A stretch of DNA of 6,910 nt, taken from positions 1 to 6,910 of the forward strand of contig CAIJKT010000565.1 of NCBI GenBank assembly GCA_903821255.1, given 5' to 3'. Shown piece after piece: positions 6,892 to 6,910 of this stretch. Numbering within the stretch: the first letter of the stretch is position 1; each line of letters begins with the position of its first letter. Source of the DNA: an uncultured Lentisphaeria bacterium. Lineage in GTDB: Bacteria > Verrucomicrobiota > Lentisphaeria > Victivallales > Victivallaceae. The notes below the pieces were generated by a model that worked only from the letters and a program-made list of their open reading frames with translations, was not told the DNA's origin and did no database searches. The position numbers were made by a program, and so were the translations under genes.

Positions 6892-6910
6892 TAATTTAAT
6901 TTTTTTAGGC

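Noticed and set aside
1..6910. Defence system, CRISPR array, prophage, insertion sequence or tRNA
   Set aside because: No spaced direct repeats, transposase or integrase motifs, terminal inverted repeats or tRNA-like cloverleaf were seen; nearly all bases belong to three coding genes.

Overview
The window looks like a piece of a Lentisphaerota (Victivallales-like) chromosome. This is inferred from the prepilin-like protein at the right end, whose N-terminus ([20 protein letters not shown], then LPALNKAR) and C-terminal H-X9-D motif are the style found in very large numbers in that phylum and its Planctomycetes/Verrucomicrobia relatives. Large secreted DUF4838 and LamG/CBM9/DUF6067-type proteins fit the same picture. 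The exact organism cannot be named from the sequence.

Layout: all three real genes are on the minus strand, so transcription runs from the right edge to the left. First comes a prepilin-like/H-X9-DG pseudopilin (6092-6874). After a 121-base gap comes a 787-residue secreted DUF4838 protein of the alpha-glucuronidase-like type (3607-5970). After a 131-base gap comes a very large secreted multidomain protein that starts at 3475 and runs off the left edge with no stop in 1158 codons. The left half of the window is therefore one long open gene, not a non-coding region; it shows only short apparent ORFs if a stop codon inside the window is required. There is no tRNA, rRNA, CRISPR array, insertion sequence or integrase.

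How the genes may work together: two proteins carry signal peptides and have carbohydrate-active architectures (GH67N-like plus DUF4838; LamG, CBM9-like, then a DUF6067/GH123-like region). The third is an inner-membrane-anchored pseudopilin. The simplest reading is a small polysaccharide or glycan degradation cassette with an associated pseudopilin. The substrate cannot be deduced.

Points worth a second look are an uninterrupted G9 tract inside the DUF4838 coding sequence (a possible slippage site), a 14-bp AT-rich tandem repeat in the leader of the large gene that shares a 13-bp word with the pseudopilin leader, a candidate promoter with a perfect TTGACA in the 131-base gap, nested inverted repeats in both gaps, and a visible drop in GC content in the leftmost gene. 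I found no sign of a defence system or other clearly new machinery.
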